In this document: piece by piece, positions 5,374-5,378 of the stretch
Position numbering within the stretch: the stretch's first letter is position 1
Layout: each line of letters opens with the position of its first letter
Origin: Firmicutes bacterium CAG:194
GTDB taxonomy: Bacteria; Bacillota; Clostridia; Lachnospirales; Lachnospiraceae
Direction: 5' to 3'
Assembly (NCBI GenBank): GCA_000432915.1
Contig: HF995209.1
Span: 52,290-57,667, forward strand
DNA length: 5,378 nt
The notes under the pieces: generated by a model
Databases searched by the model: none
Told to the model about the DNA's origin: nothing
Seen by the model: only the letters and a program-made list of their open reading frames with translations
Translations under genes and position numbers: made by a program

Positions 5374-5378
5374 CGGAC

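Overview
The window looks like a chromosomal segment from a Gram-positive anaerobe of the Clostridia, most likely Lachnospiraceae. The evidence is the moderate GC content, strong AGGAGG-type ribosome binding sites, TTGACA/TATAAT-like promoters with AT-rich spacers, and proteins that read like Firmicutes PckA, MgtE and GuaA. The family-level placement is an inference from general resemblance, not from a search. I see no mobile elements, CRISPR array, tRNA or rRNA.

Layout. From the left edge to base 1201, on the minus strand, lies the first 400 codons of ATP-dependent PEP carboxykinase (pckA), open at the window edge. Its promoter and about 90 bases of 5' leader occupy roughly 1202-1327. Divergently, on the plus strand, a promoter at 1429-1457 starts a leader of about 245 bases. 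It contains a 47-codon ORF with a perfect Shine-Dalgarno, several long complementary segments and an intrinsic terminator that ends just before the ribosome binding site of mgtE, a CBS-gated Mg2+ channel/transporter (1727-3103). Next comes a small gene for a DNA-deoxyinosine (hypoxanthine-DNA) glycosylase of the uracil-DNA glycosylase superfamily (3171-3686) with its own extended -10 promoter. Last is guaA, GMP synthase (3799-5373), complete, with a promoter that begins inside the 3' end of the glycosylase gene.

The most interesting part is the mgtE leader. It does not show the conserved segments of the M-box (ykoK) Mg2+ riboswitch that often precedes mgtE in Firmicutes. Instead, a 10-base segment inside the leader ORF (1526-1535) is complementary to the whole left arm of the terminator (1671-1680), the arrangement expected of an antiterminator. 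The ORF begins with acidic and proline codons (MDSPDG), reminiscent of the enterobacterial MgtL leader peptide, and its Shine-Dalgarno and start codon lie in predicted stems. Mg2+-dependent attenuation, by leader-peptide translation or by an uncharacterised metal-sensing RNA fold, is my inference. The base complementarities are directly visible.

The protein genes do not form one pathway. PckA serves gluconeogenesis/anaplerosis, MgtE Mg2+ supply, the glycosylase repair of deaminated adenine, and GuaA the IMP-to-GMP branch. The glycosylase and guaA share a loose purine theme, but each has its own promoter, so a joint role is not shown.
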